Source: Nodularia sp. (in: cyanobacteria) (GTDB lineage Bacteria > Cyanobacteriota > Cyanobacteriia > Cyanobacteriales > Nostocaceae). Taken from it: a stretch of 45,413 bases of DNA. The notes beneath the pieces were generated by a model. That model ran no database searches. It was not told where the DNA came from and saw only the letters and a program-made list of their open reading frames with translations. Where the stretch lies: assembly GCA_007692755.1 (NCBI GenBank), contig REBL01000166.1, forward strand, positions 1 to 45,413. Direction: 5' to 3'. Shown piece by piece: positions 8,960 through 18,637 of this stretch. Every line of letters begins with the position of its first letter. Within the stretch, counting starts at the first letter, position 1. A program made the translations under genes and the position numbers.

Positions 8960-11506
8960 TTAAAGCCAATTACCAACCAGAACAAAAGCCGACCAAAAGA
9001 AAGGATGATCAAAATCAGTTTGCCGAATTAAGTTGATTTGGGCTTGCCGCAGGGCTTCGGCTTTAGTTATGTGGGACTGTCGTAGTTGTTCATAGAAAAG
9101 CGTCATCAGTATTTTGGCGGCTCTATCTTTCACAGGCCAGAGAGTGGCAATAGTGGAACGCGCTCCGGATTTGACAGCCAACCCTGCTAATCCCAGGACA
9201 GCGCGATCATCTCCAGTTGCTGTATCACAAGCACTTAGGACTAATAATTCGATGGCTTTGGATGAATCACCACTGCGATTTTTCAGGAGTTCAGACAACT
9301 CTTTGACATTTACTTGTCCATCCCATGTCAGTAAGAATGTATCTTCAAGACGAGAGCTAAACTGTCCGTGGGTTGCCAAATGAATCACGTCAGCATGACT
9401 GGATTTCAGGCGATCAGCGAGGGCTTGACTGGTGAATTGCTGATTCAATAACATCAAAGATGGTACTGTCCGGGAAATTTGCTTTACTTCTGATTCCACA
9501 TCTGGCAAGGCACTAAAACCACCACGAGGTTGACTAATACCACCAACGATCGCCTGAATGTTTTTTTGCTTGAGTGATTGGGCGGCCATTAGTTGTAACC
9601 CTGGTGAAAGGGCGACAGCATATTTTTCAATCAGATATTGCTGGCCATCAAATAAAGCAGCTATGGGTATATTGCGTAATTTCCCATCTAAAACAAACAC
9701 CAATGTTTGAGTATTGTGAAATGCTTGATCTTGTTCTGCTGGACGAATGAGCCAATTGTAAATCTGTTGGGACAATCGCACCCGCTCTTGAGTATCGGAA
9801 ACAGGGTTGAGCGCCATGAGGAAATTATCAATAGTTTGCTCAATTTCTGCTTGTGGTTTGGGTGTGAAATAATAACGCAGAGGTTGTCCAGCTTGAGAAA
9901 GAATTACTGCCAAGCGATCGCTCAGGATAATCGGATAAATTACAGTAGCTGTGGGGTCAACTTGATCAATTTGCTGCGCTTGATCTAAACAAGCTTCGCG
10001 GAAAAAGTTATCCAATTCCGCAATTTGCAATGATTCAATTAATTCTCGCGCTTGCACCAATGCGGTTTGAGTTGGTTGTTCATCTAAAAGTAAACTCACC
10101 AATTCCCGATACACAGGCTCTACACTTTCGCGGAAAGAAAACTGCACATCGGGATTGACGGCTACCATATCCCCTCTTAGTGCTTTTAATGACTGCACTG
10201 CCTCTGTATAAGCCGCAATTGCTTCCGGACGTTTACCTTGCTGTTTATATAACTGTCCTACTTGCGATGCCGATTGAGCAATAATATCTTCAGCTTGGAG
10301 TTGACGGGCAATATTCAGGGATTGTTGAGTTAATTCTCTGGCCTCAGACCACTGGTTTGTCCGGCTGTAGAGTTGTCCCCACTGATAAAGAGCATAAGCT
10401 TGGGCGGCTTGATCTTGAATTTGTTGTGCAGATTTGACCGTAGCGGCCATCAGTTGTGCTACATCTTGCCTGGGTATAATTTGCTCAGAATTTGTCAACC
10501 GATTCAAAGTAGCGACAAAATTAATTGCCGCATAGAGGGAACTATGGCTAGGTGGTAATTCTAACAACTGTTGTCGTAGTTGAGGGGCTAGGGGAATGGC
10601 ATATTCAATTTTGTCGTAATCCACCAATAATTTGAACTGAGCTAAACGCGCTTGTAGCGCTTCATTCGGGTTCTTGGCTGCGGTTTGCGCGTCTTGAAAA
10701 TAATTTAATGCTGCTTCCGGGTCTTGGAAATCAGAAGCAACTTTCCCTAGAGTGGAAAGAATAGAACTTAACTGAGTTTTAGCGTCAATTTTGTAGGCTA
10801 TGGCCAGACTTTCTGTTAAAACTGGCTCACTTTCTTGATCACCAATGGCGTGTAAAGCCAAACCCAGCGATCGCAACCCACTGACTTTCACTTCCGAATC
10901 AGGTAAATCACGCAGCTTTTGAGTAATAATTTTCAATTGCTGTTTTGAGCGGCGATAAAAGCCCAACTTTTGTAAAGCTTGCGCCTGATTGATTTGACTA
11001 CCTAAACTGCCTGTGGTATCGCCGGCTTGCTCATAATATTTTTGAGCTTGTTGCCAATTTTCCAGGGCAATTTCTGCTTGACCAGTACGTAGTTCTAAAT
11101 TAGCTTTGGTATTCAGTATTTGCGCCCAGATAATTGCATCAGCAGCAGGTTGAGCCGTGGACAAAATTTTCATGCTTTGCTCAAGAGATTGTCTGGCTGC
11201 TGGCCACTGATTGAGTTCTTGTTGGGCGATGGAAAGATAACTTAAACTCAGGGCTTCATGGTTGCGATCGCCTTGGATACGATACTCTTGTATTGCGGTT
11301 TGCCAAATTGTCACAGCCTCGGCAAAACGTCCACCTTGATAGAGGTTTCGTCCTTGTTCTAACTTATTAGTAGACTGAGAAACAGAGACAACAGCAGGTT
11401 GGACTGGTGATGACGCTTTTACAGGCGTAATAATAAATGCTAAACACAAAGTAAAAATACTAACAGTGGCATATAGCCAAGAATTTGGTTTGATTCGCAA
11501 AGCCAT
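8960..11506 (-). CDS. Exported TPR-CHAT domain protein (caspase-like protease family)
   Basis: An 848-residue protein from ATG at 11504-11506 (MALRIKPNSWLYAT). A longer frame from 11566 exists, but the signal peptide (WLYATVSIFTLCLAFIITPV) follows this ATG. Tetratricopeptide repeats run from about residue 50 to 480 (LEQGRNLYQGGRFAEAV is the first). A CHAT domain fills the last ~300 residues. The caspase-type catalytic pair is visible: H713 in HLATHGQFS and C760 in LSACDTATGD, followed by GLAGLAVKSGA and the usual terminal FWSAFVLVGNW. CHAT proteins are cysteine proteases of clan CD. The signal peptide predicts a periplasmic enzyme. Because it lies divergent from the TpsB/TpsA genes, cleavage of a secreted adhesin is an attractive but untested role. 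Confidence 0.93.
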   Translation of the reverse strand: MALRIKPNSWLYATVSIFTLCLAFIITPVKASSPVQPAVVSVSQSTNKLEQGRNLYQGGRFAEAVTIWQTAIQEYRIQGDRNHEALSLSYLSIAQQELNQWPAARQSLEQSMKILSTAQPAADAIIWAQILNTKANLELRTGQAEIALENWQQAQKYYEQAGDTTGSLGSQINQAQALQKLGFYRRSKQQLKIITQKLRDLPDSEVKVSGLRSLGLALHAIGDQESEPVLTESLAIAYKIDAKTQLSSILSTLGKVASDFQDPEAALNYFQDAQTAAKNPNEALQARLAQFKLLVDYDKIEYAIPLAPQLRQQLLELPPSHSSLYAAINFVATLNRLTNSEQIIPRQDVAQLMAATVKSAQQIQDQAAQAYALYQWGQLYSRTNQWSEARELTQQSLNIARQLQAEDIIAQSASQVGQLYKQQGKRPEAIAAYTEAVQSLKALRGDMVAVNPDVQFSFRESVEPVYRELVSLLLDEQPTQTALVQARELIESLQIAELDNFFREACLDQAQQIDQVDPTATVIYPIILSDRLAVILSQAGQPLRYYFTPKPQAEIEQTIDNFLMALNPVSDTQERVRLSQQIYNWLIRPAEQDQAFHNTQTLVFVLDGKLRNIPIAALFDGQQYLIEKYAVALSPGLQLMAAQSLKQKNIQAIVGGISQPRGGFSALPDVESEVKQISRTVPSLMLLNQQFTSQALADRLKSSHADVIHLATHGQFSSRLEDTFLLTWDGQVNVKELSELLKNRSGDSSKAIELLVLSACDTATGDDRAVLGLAGLAVKSGARSTIATLWPVKDRAAKILMTLFYEQLRQSHITKAEALRQAQINLIRQTDFDHPFFWSAFVLVGNWL

Positions 11507-11571
11507 AATGATCGTATAGAAGGTTTTAATAACGATTATTCGTAACACCAATGTTTGTATAATCACTTATA

Positions 11572-11690
11572 TTACATATTACCCAAATGATTATGTAATT
11601 TATCAGCGTTAGGTTTATTTGTGTTAACTTACTTAGACTATTGAGTAAGCATTAGCACCAATGCCGAAAAATACTGTTTGCTAAGTAAGT
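11572..11690. promoter_or_regulatory. Divergent intergenic region with two inverted repeats
   Basis: This is the spacer between the leftward CHAT gene and the rightward tpsB. A 7-bp inverted repeat pairs TTACATA (11572-11578) with TATGTAA (11592-11598). A perfect 10-bp inverted repeat pairs ACTTACTTAG (11627-11636) with CTAAGTAAGT (11681-11690). A TATAAT hexamer lies at 11558-11563, but no convincing -35 box is spaced with it. The sites could be operators coordinating both transcription units; the regulator is unknown. Confidence 0.4.
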
Positions 11691-11705
11691 CAATTAAGGA
11701 GAAGG

Positions 11706-13481
11706 GTGTTGGTGAAGCTAGTTATTAATGGAACAGCCATAAACTCAGGAGTTGTTCAGTCAATATTCAACCTGCATCTGCAATGCGGTTTTTTAATATT
11801 AGTAATATTATGCAACTATCATCAGGCGATCGCTCAAACTTCTCATTCCCAAAATTTACCGCCTGGCCGCATAGAAAATATTCCTGTAACTCCCTTACCA
11901 TCGGATGTACTCCCACAACCAGCCAACCAAGAGCAATTACTTCCTCCCCCAGAAATACCGGATCAGTCAACTCTACTAGAAACTGATCCTGATGCTAAAT
12001 TTCCCATCGAACGCATCGCAGTTGTTGGTAGTACAGTTTTTTCCCCAGAAGACTTTGCTGCGGTTACAGATTCCTTTGTCAGACGAGAGATATCCTTTGC
12101 AGAACTGTTGCAAATCAAAGATGCGATCACCAAACTCTACACTGATAACGGTTATGTAACTACTGGGGCTTTAATTCCACCACAGACAGTAGAAGCCGGG
12201 GTGATTACAATTCAGGTAGTAGAAGGTAGTTTGACAGAAATTCAAATTTTGGACAATCGGCGGTTACGTAGTCAATACATCCGCGATCGCATTTTACTTG
12301 GTGCTGGTAAACCCCTGAATTTACCGCACTTAATGGAAAGGCTGCAACTACTCCGCCTTGATCCCCGGATTCAAAACTTATCAGCTGAGTTGCAAATGGG
12401 TGTAACTCCAGGAACCAATATATTACAAGTTGAAGTTCAAGAAGCCGATACATTCTCTCTGACCACAACTTTAGATAATGGGCGATCGCCTAGTGTGGGT
12501 AGTCTTCGCCGGGGTGTGGAACTACGAGAAGCTAATTTATTAGGTTTAGGCGACACCCTGAATTTATCCTACGCCAACACTGATGGCAGTAACACAATAC
12601 ATTTAGATTACGCCCTACCAATTAATCCTCAAAATGGTACTATCTGGTTTAACTTAAACAGAGGATGGAATCAAGTCATTGAAGAACCATTCAGTGTCTT
12701 AGATATTCAGTCAAATATCAAGTCTTATGAAATCGGTTATCGTCAACCACTCCTACAAAAACCTACTCAGGAAGTAGCCGTGGGGCTATCCTTTTCTCGT
12801 CAAGCCAGCCAAACTAAATTAGGACTGGATGATATTGGCGGGTTTCCTTTATCACCCGGTGCAGATGCAGACGGAAACACCAAAATTTCGGCTTTACGCT
12901 TTACCCAGGAATATACCCAACGCAATAATCAGCAAGTTTTTGCCGCGCGATCGCAATTTAGCTTAGGTGTAGATTGGTTTGGTGCCAATATGAATCAAGA
13001 TGCCCCAGATAGCCGCTTTTTTGCTTGGCGGGGACAAACTCAATGGGTGCGACAGTTAGCACCGGAAACATTATTTTTAGCTAGAGGTGATTTTCAACTA
13101 GCAGCAAATTCTTTAGTACCTTTAGAACAATTGGGTTTAGGGGGAAAAGCAAGTGTCCGGGGCTATCGCCAGGATACATTATTAACAGATAATGCTGTAC
13201 TGCTTTCAGCAGAATTGCGGTTGCCAGTTTTACGTGCTGCCAACATCGGAGGCGTGCTACAACTAACACCATTCATCGATGTGGGTAAAGGCTGGAATAC
13301 CCAAGGCGAAAATCCATCTACAAGCACTTTGATTGGGACTGGATTAGGTTTGTTGTGGCAACAAGATAATAATTTCTCAGTTAGGTTAGATTGGGGCATT
13401 CCTTTGATATCCGTAGAAGGTGACAGGCGATCGCTCCAGGAAAAAGGCTTGTACTTCTCAATTCGATATTCGCCGTTTTGA
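11706..13481 (+). CDS. TpsB-family outer-membrane transporter (ShlB/FhaC/HecB)
   Basis: A 591-residue two-partner-secretion transporter. A signal-type hydrophobic stretch (about 23-43, CGFLILVILCNYHQAIAQ) is followed by a proline-rich linker, POTRA domain(s) (about 97-250; FPIERIAVVGSTVFSPEDF and YVTTGALIPPQ) and a 16-strand-type beta barrel ending in aromatic residues (YFSIRYSPF). The family VRGY motif is present in ASVRGYRQDTLLTD. The start is uncertain: AAGGAG at 11696-11701 precedes GTG 11706, TTG 11709 and GTG 11712, and the last two have better spacing. It lies 49 bp upstream of the first tpsA gene, so it should be co-transcribed with it and export the haemagglutinin-type proteins downstream. 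Confidence 0.94.
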   Translation: MLVKLVINGTAINSGVVQSIFNLHLQCGFLILVILCNYHQAIAQTSHSQNLPPGRIENIPVTPLPSDVLPQPANQEQLLPPPEIPDQSTLLETDPDAKFPIERIAVVGSTVFSPEDFAAVTDSFVRREISFAELLQIKDAITKLYTDNGYVTTGALIPPQTVEAGVITIQVVEGSLTEIQILDNRRLRSQYIRDRILLGAGKPLNLPHLMERLQLLRLDPRIQNLSAELQMGVTPGTNILQVEVQEADTFSLTTTLDNGRSPSVGSLRRGVELREANLLGLGDTLNLSYANTDGSNTIHLDYALPINPQNGTIWFNLNRGWNQVIEEPFSVLDIQSNIKSYEIGYRQPLLQKPTQEVAVGLSFSRQASQTKLGLDDIGGFPLSPGADADGNTKISALRFTQEYTQRNNQQVFAARSQFSLGVDWFGANMNQDAPDSRFFAWRGQTQWVRQLAPETLFLARGDFQLAANSLVPLEQLGLGGKASVRGYRQDTLLTDNAVLLSAELRLPVLRAANIGGVLQLTPFIDVGKGWNTQGENPSTSTLIGTGLGLLWQQDNNFSVRLDWGIPLISVEGDRRSLQEKGLYFSIRYSPF

Positions 13482-13530
13482 TACAGCCATCCTCGTCATG
13501 ATTTAGACAATTTCACAAGCAAACTCAAAA

Positions 13531-15987
13531 ATGAAAACAACCTTGACCAGCATATTGAGAAGTGGCATAGTTTTGGGTGCTGCACTCTTCTGGTGTAGTA
13601 ATAGCAACGCCCAGGTAACACCAGACGGTACTCTCAACACTACAGTATCTCCCAGTAATAATAACTTTACTATCCTCAACGGTACTCAGCAAGGAAATAA
13701 CCTCTTTCATAGCTTCAGTCAATTCTCTATACCTACAGGTGGTTCTGCCTTATTCAACAATGCCATTGATGTGCAAAATATCTTCGCCCGTGTCACGGGT
13801 GATACTATCTCGAATATCGACGGTATGATCAGCGCCAAAGGTAGCGCCAATCTTTTCCTGTTGAATCCTGGGGGTATCCTGTTCGGGCCCAACGCTCAAT
13901 TGAATATTGGCGGCTCCTTTGTTGGTACAACTGCCAATAGTATTCAGTTTGCTGATGGGGTAGAATTTAGTGCGATCGATACCACAGTAGCTCCCTTGTT
14001 AACCATCAATGTCCCTGTTGGCTTGCAATTTGGTAGTAATCCCAGGCCAATTACCGTCCAAGGCGCAGGACATAATGCCCGATTAAGCGACTCAATACCA
14101 GTTTCCGGGCTAAATATCGATACCAGAGGATTACAATTAAAACCGCAAAAAACTCTAGCATTAGTGGGTGGGAATGTTCATGTAGATGGAGGTTTACTCT
14201 CCGCACCAGGAGGACAAATAGAATTAGGTAGCATCACTAGCGGAAACGTCCTTCTCAATTCTAGCCCTCAAGGATTTGCCCTTGCGTATCCCGATGCTGC
14301 AAGTTTTGGCAATATTCAGATTACTCAACGAGCTTTAGTATCTACACGCGATTTCAGTGAAGCAAGAGGAGGAAGCATTAAAATTCAGGGGAAACATCTC
14401 AGCATCCGAGATGGTTCTTTGATATTAATCCAAAATCGTAGTCACCAAACTGCTGGTGATATTGTCATTAATACGACAGAGCTTTTCGATATCATTGGTA
14501 AATCTCCTGATTTTGATAGTTCTAGCAGTTTAGTTAATGAAACTGTATCCTCTGGTGCAGCCGGAAATATTGTGATTACTACCCCACGATTGAATATTGA
14601 TCGGGGTGGGTATATTTTTAATCGTACTTTTAGTACAGGATCGGGTGGTAACGTTGTCGTTAACACTGATGAAACACGAGTTAACGGTTTTGCGTCTGGC
14701 GATCCTTCTGCTTTTCGCGCCGTCAGCCAAATATTAGCTTCTTCCTATGGGAATGGAAAGGGGGGAAATATTGCCATTTCCACTCAAAACTTAGCTATTT
14801 CTGCTGGAGGCAATATAGCAGCAAGACCTTATGCTTTCGGCAATGGCGGTAATATAAATGTACAGGCCGATACAATTCAGGTAACGAGTGCCGGAACTCC
14901 ACGTGGCAATTATTTTAGTCTTTTGTCTACTGCCACATTCAGTGCTGGTGATGCCGGAAATTTGACAATTAATACCCGTAACTTATCGATTGCAGCTGGC
15001 GGTAGAGTCTCTGCTTCTAGCATAGTTTTAGGAAATGCAGGTTCAATCACTATAAATGCATCGGAACGAATTGATGTCAATGGGATCAAAGATGACGAAA
15101 ATCCCAGCTATATTGGTAGCGCTGTTCGTCCTTTTGGCTCCTTTAGGGAAATTTCTCAAGCTAATTCCGGTAATACTACTATTAGTGCGCCAATTATTAA
15201 TATTACTGATGGTGCAACGGTTTTTGTGGAGAACCTTGGCGCTGGGATGGCGGGAACTCTGCAAATTAGTGCCAATACCCTCAAACTCGACAACAAAGGC
15301 AACATTTCGGCATCCACAAAAGCGGGAGAAGGAGGCAACATCGACCTCCAGGTACAGGATATATTACTAATGCGTAATGATAGTTTCATTAGTGCAGAAG
15401 CAGGTGGTAGTGGCAATGGTGGTGATGTTACCATCAAATCTCCCATAGTTATAGGTTTAGCCAACAGTGATATTATTGCTAACGCCTTTGAGGGTAGCGG
15501 TGGTAACATTCAAATCACCACTCAAGGTTTGTTGGGATTAGAGTTTCAAGAAAAACTTACACCCGCAAGTGACATTACTGCCAGTTCTCAATTTGGCGTT
15601 AGTGGTACTGTTCAAGTCAATACTATTGGGGTTGATCCTAATTCTGGCTTAGTTGAACTACCAGCAAATGTGATTGATCCCTCGCAACAAATTGTCACAG
15701 GCTGTGCTGCAAATCAAGGTAGTAGTTTTGTGTTTACGGGACGAGGTGGTGTACCCCAAAATCCCAATCAACAAGTTTGGAGCGATCGCACTTGGTCGGA
15801 TGTCCGTGATCTCTCTACATTCCAGGAAAGTAGACCAGTAGTAGTGCAAACACCTCAATCATCAGATACCCTTGTTAAAGCTACATCTTGGCATCGTAAC
15901 CCACAGGGCAAAATTGAGTTAGTTGCAACCCCATCCTCTAGCTATACTCAGCAATCATTATCCTGCTCTGCCATGACTCAGAGTTAA
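13531..15987 (+). CDS. TpsA exoprotein 1, filamentous-haemagglutinin N-terminal domain
   Basis: An 818-residue secreted protein with a signal peptide ending near SNA-Q (MKTTLTSILRSGIVLGAALF...). The TPS secretion domain follows (about 28-250) with the typical NLFHSFSQFSIPTGG, LNPGGILFGPNAQLNIGGS and FVGTTA motifs. The middle is a right-handed beta-helix of glycine/asparagine-rich repeats (GGNI, AGNL units). The C-terminal ~130 residues form a conserved tail shared with the next two paralogues (GGNIQITTQG through IELVA). The mature part has only two cysteines, C725 and C812. It likely acts as a surface adhesin or filament exported by the adjacent TpsB. No Shine-Dalgarno sequence is obvious, and the short gap after tpsB supports one operon. 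Confidence 0.94.
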   Translation: MKTTLTSILRSGIVLGAALFWCSNSNAQVTPDGTLNTTVSPSNNNFTILNGTQQGNNLFHSFSQFSIPTGGSALFNNAIDVQNIFARVTGDTISNIDGMISAKGSANLFLLNPGGILFGPNAQLNIGGSFVGTTANSIQFADGVEFSAIDTTVAPLLTINVPVGLQFGSNPRPITVQGAGHNARLSDSIPVSGLNIDTRGLQLKPQKTLALVGGNVHVDGGLLSAPGGQIELGSITSGNVLLNSSPQGFALAYPDAASFGNIQITQRALVSTRDFSEARGGSIKIQGKHLSIRDGSLILIQNRSHQTAGDIVINTTELFDIIGKSPDFDSSSSLVNETVSSGAAGNIVITTPRLNIDRGGYIFNRTFSTGSGGNVVVNTDETRVNGFASGDPSAFRAVSQILASSYGNGKGGNIAISTQNLAISAGGNIAARPYAFGNGGNINVQADTIQVTSAGTPRGNYFSLLSTATFSAGDAGNLTINTRNLSIAAGGRVSASSIVLGNAGSITINASERIDVNGIKDDENPSYIGSAVRPFGSFREISQANSGNTTISAPIINITDGATVFVENLGAGMAGTLQISANTLKLDNKGNISASTKAGEGGNIDLQVQDILLMRNDSFISAEAGGSGNGGDVTIKSPIVIGLANSDIIANAFEGSGGNIQITTQGLLGLEFQEKLTPASDITASSQFGVSGTVQVNTIGVDPNSGLVELPANVIDPSQQIVTGCAANQGSSFVFTGRGGVPQNPNQQVWSDRTWSDVRDLSTFQESRPVVVQTPQSSDTLVKATSWHRNPQGKIELVATPSSSYTQQSLSCSAMTQS

Positions 15988-16025
15988 TTTAGAGACTTCC
16001 AAGTAAAAAAAATCTTCCATTGGGA

Positions 16026-16050
16026 TTGTTGACCGTTAACCAGTCAACAA
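16026..16050 (+). terminator. Hairpin between tpsA1 and tpsA2
   Basis: TTGTTGAC (16026-16033) pairs perfectly with GTCAACAA (16043-16050) across a 9-nt loop, 38 bp after the tpsA1 stop. No run of T follows, so it could be a processing or attenuation hairpin rather than an intrinsic terminator. Confidence 0.35.
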
Positions 16051-16217
16051 CTTTAAGCGAAATAATTTATTTTTTGGAGTTCCCTTGTATCACTTCCGGG
16101 CAATGCATCCTTCCCTGTTCACTTTTCCCTGTTATAACTACTCAAAGGACTTTCTCTTTCTGTTCATAAAAGTGTCATTAAGAGAATACTAATATGAAAA
16201 AACAAGCCAACTGAATC

Positions 16218-18563
16218 ATGAAAATACTCCCTGTTTGTTTGGGTTCTGTGCTGTTGCCATTAGGAATCATCTTGCTGACTAAAAACTGTGCCTATGGTCA
16301 AATCACTCCAGATCAGACACTCAACACCACTGTTTCCCAAACTGGCAACAACTTTACCATCACTAAGGGTAGCCCTGCCAACAATAACTTATTTCACAGT
16401 TTTGGTCAGTTTAATCTTCCTACGGGTAGTATAGCCACCTTCGATTTAGTCAATACACCTAATGTATCTACTATCTTTAGTCGTGTAACTGGAGGTAGTA
16501 TTTCTCACATAGATGGCTTGATGCAAATTAGCAATAGCCACAACCCTGTCAGTTTATTTTTGATCAATCCTAGTGGGATTATTTTCGGACCCAATGCCCA
16601 ACTAAATATCACTGGGTCGTTTGTGGGTACAACTGCAACCAGCATTAAGTTTGCTGATGGTATGGAGTTTAATGGGGGCAACCCGACAACAGCACCGCTA
16701 TTAACAATGAGTGTACCAGTGGGCTTACAGTTTGGGAAAAATTCAGGTGCTATCGCCCTGGAAAACTCCAATAATGGTATTCCTCAAACTCCCATAGGCT
16801 TAGAAGTAGATGCAGGTAAAACCCTGGCTTTACTGGGAAATAATATTAATATCACAGGCGGAGTTCTCAGAACCTTCAATGGCTTAATCGACCTTGGTAG
16901 CGTCAATTCAGGACAAGTTAATCTCACACCAGCCCCCCAAGGATGGACATTTGATTATTCCCAGGTTGCAGCATTCAATCACATCAATTTGACTGAAAAT
17001 GCACAAGTATTAGGCTTGGGTTCGGGAAATAGCGCAATACAAATCCAAGGTAAAGATATCAACTTGGACGCTTCAGGCGTTTCCACTGTCAATGAAGGTG
17101 TTTTCTCCTTCGATCAAATTACGATTAATGCAGCTGGAAAACTCAATTTAGCAGATGGAGGACGAATCAACACTTTCAACAGCAGTACAGGGAAAGGTGG
17201 AAATATTGTAGTCAATGCCGTTGAATCTATCTCAGCTAAGGGATTTGAGCTTTCTGATCCTTCATTAGCCACATCAATTTTTTCTAGTTCAGACAGTGCG
17301 GGACAGGCGGGAGATGTGACTATCTCTACTGAAAAACTCACAATGGCTGGTGGTGCTACTATTCTGTCAATTACTCTGTTTACTGGTAATGGTGGCGATG
17401 TAAAAATTGATGCTTCAGACTCAATAGATGTGTCTGGAATTAATCATGTGACATTTCTGCCCACCACCATCACATCATCTACACTAGGTTTTGGTAATGC
17501 TGGAGATTTGACAATCACCACAGGTAAATTAACAGTGCGAGATGGCAGTTTAGTCACCTCCTCAACTGGATCTACGGGCAATGCGGGGAATCTCCAGATT
17601 GTCGCTTCAGATTTGATTGAAGTCAGTGGGACATCACAAAATGGGATATTGAGTAGCAATATTGGATCTAATGTACTACGGCTCGATCCTGTCACCCGCG
17701 CAATTTACGAACTACCTGAATTTCCCAGTGGTAATGCCGGAGGAGTAATTTTGATGACACCTCAATTGCGTGTCCTGGATCGAGCTGACATTGGGGTGAA
17801 AAATGAAGGTACAGGTAATGCAGGTAATTTTGAGGTTTATACTGACTCAATTTTCCTCACTGATGGCGGTACAATTTCCGCAGCTACACAATCTGGAAAC
17901 GGTGGTAATCTGCTGCTCAATGCTCAACAATTATTATTCATGCGCGATCGCAGCCAAATTTCTGTAGAAGCTCAAGCAGCAGGTAATGGGGGCAATATTA
18001 CACTCAACACTCCCGTAATTGTGGGTTTAGAAAACAGTGATATTATCGCTAATGCAGTCCGGGGAAGCGGTGGTAACATCCAAATCACTACTCAAGGTTT
18101 GTTTGGCTTACAGTTTCGAGAACAACTTACACCAGAAAGTGACATTACCGCCAGTTCTCAATTTGGCATTAGTGGCACTGTGCAAATCAATACAGTAGGC
18201 ATTGACCCCAATTCCGGTTTAGTCGAACTACCTGCTAATGTTACTGACCCATCCCAACAAATTGCTATAGGTTGCATGGGTAGTGAAGGCAGTCGATTTG
18301 TTGCCATTGGTAGAGGTGGTGTACCCCAAAATCCTAATCAACAAATTTGGAGCGATCGCACTTGGTCTGATATTCGTGATATTTCTGCGTTCCAAACAAC
18401 AGGCAATACCAATGCCCAAATCCCAGAATCTTCACCAACTCTCCTCCAAGCTACAGGCTGGCATCGAAATCATCAAGGCCAAGTTGAGTTAATTGCAACC
18501 CACTCTTCTACACAACTGCAATCGCCTTTGACCTGTTCTGCCATGCCAAATCATCAATCCTAA
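16218..18563 (+). CDS. TpsA exoprotein 2, filamentous-haemagglutinin N-terminal domain
   Basis: A 781-residue paralogue of the preceding exoprotein. The signal peptide (MKILPVCLGSVLLPLGIILLT...) ends near AYG-Q. The TPS domain contains NNLFHSFGQFNLPTG, LINPSGIIFGPNAQLNITGS and FVGTTATSIKF. A beta-helical repeat region follows, then the shared C-terminal tail (GGNIQITTQGLFGLQFREQ...). The mature protein has two cysteines only, C686 and C773, again 87 apart. It follows tpsA1 by 230 bp, so it may have its own promoter or depend on read-through. A six-codon mini-ORF (ATG 16194, TGA 16212-16214) ends just before its start. The same TpsB is the only transporter visible for it. Confidence 0.94.
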   Translation: MKILPVCLGSVLLPLGIILLTKNCAYGQITPDQTLNTTVSQTGNNFTITKGSPANNNLFHSFGQFNLPTGSIATFDLVNTPNVSTIFSRVTGGSISHIDGLMQISNSHNPVSLFLINPSGIIFGPNAQLNITGSFVGTTATSIKFADGMEFNGGNPTTAPLLTMSVPVGLQFGKNSGAIALENSNNGIPQTPIGLEVDAGKTLALLGNNINITGGVLRTFNGLIDLGSVNSGQVNLTPAPQGWTFDYSQVAAFNHINLTENAQVLGLGSGNSAIQIQGKDINLDASGVSTVNEGVFSFDQITINAAGKLNLADGGRINTFNSSTGKGGNIVVNAVESISAKGFELSDPSLATSIFSSSDSAGQAGDVTISTEKLTMAGGATILSITLFTGNGGDVKIDASDSIDVSGINHVTFLPTTITSSTLGFGNAGDLTITTGKLTVRDGSLVTSSTGSTGNAGNLQIVASDLIEVSGTSQNGILSSNIGSNVLRLDPVTRAIYELPEFPSGNAGGVILMTPQLRVLDRADIGVKNEGTGNAGNFEVYTDSIFLTDGGTISAATQSGNGGNLLLNAQQLLFMRDRSQISVEAQAAGNGGNITLNTPVIVGLENSDIIANAVRGSGGNIQITTQGLFGLQFREQLTPESDITASSQFGISGTVQINTVGIDPNSGLVELPANVTDPSQQIAIGCMGSEGSRFVAIGRGGVPQNPNQQIWSDRTWSDIRDISAFQTTGNTNAQIPESSPTLLQATGWHRNHQGQVELIATHSSTQLQSPLTCSAMPNHQS

Positions 18564-18637
18564 AATCAATTGTGCGTATCCTGGTGATTATCTCTGCTTA
18601 CTATTTTAAGAAAACTATTATCAAAGGAAATTGTGTA

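Noticed and set aside
16194..16214. Six-codon mini-ORF (MKKQAN) just before the tpsA2 start
   Set aside because: It could be a leader peptide, but so short a frame is expected by chance, there is no ribosome-binding site, and the paralogues lack an equivalent.
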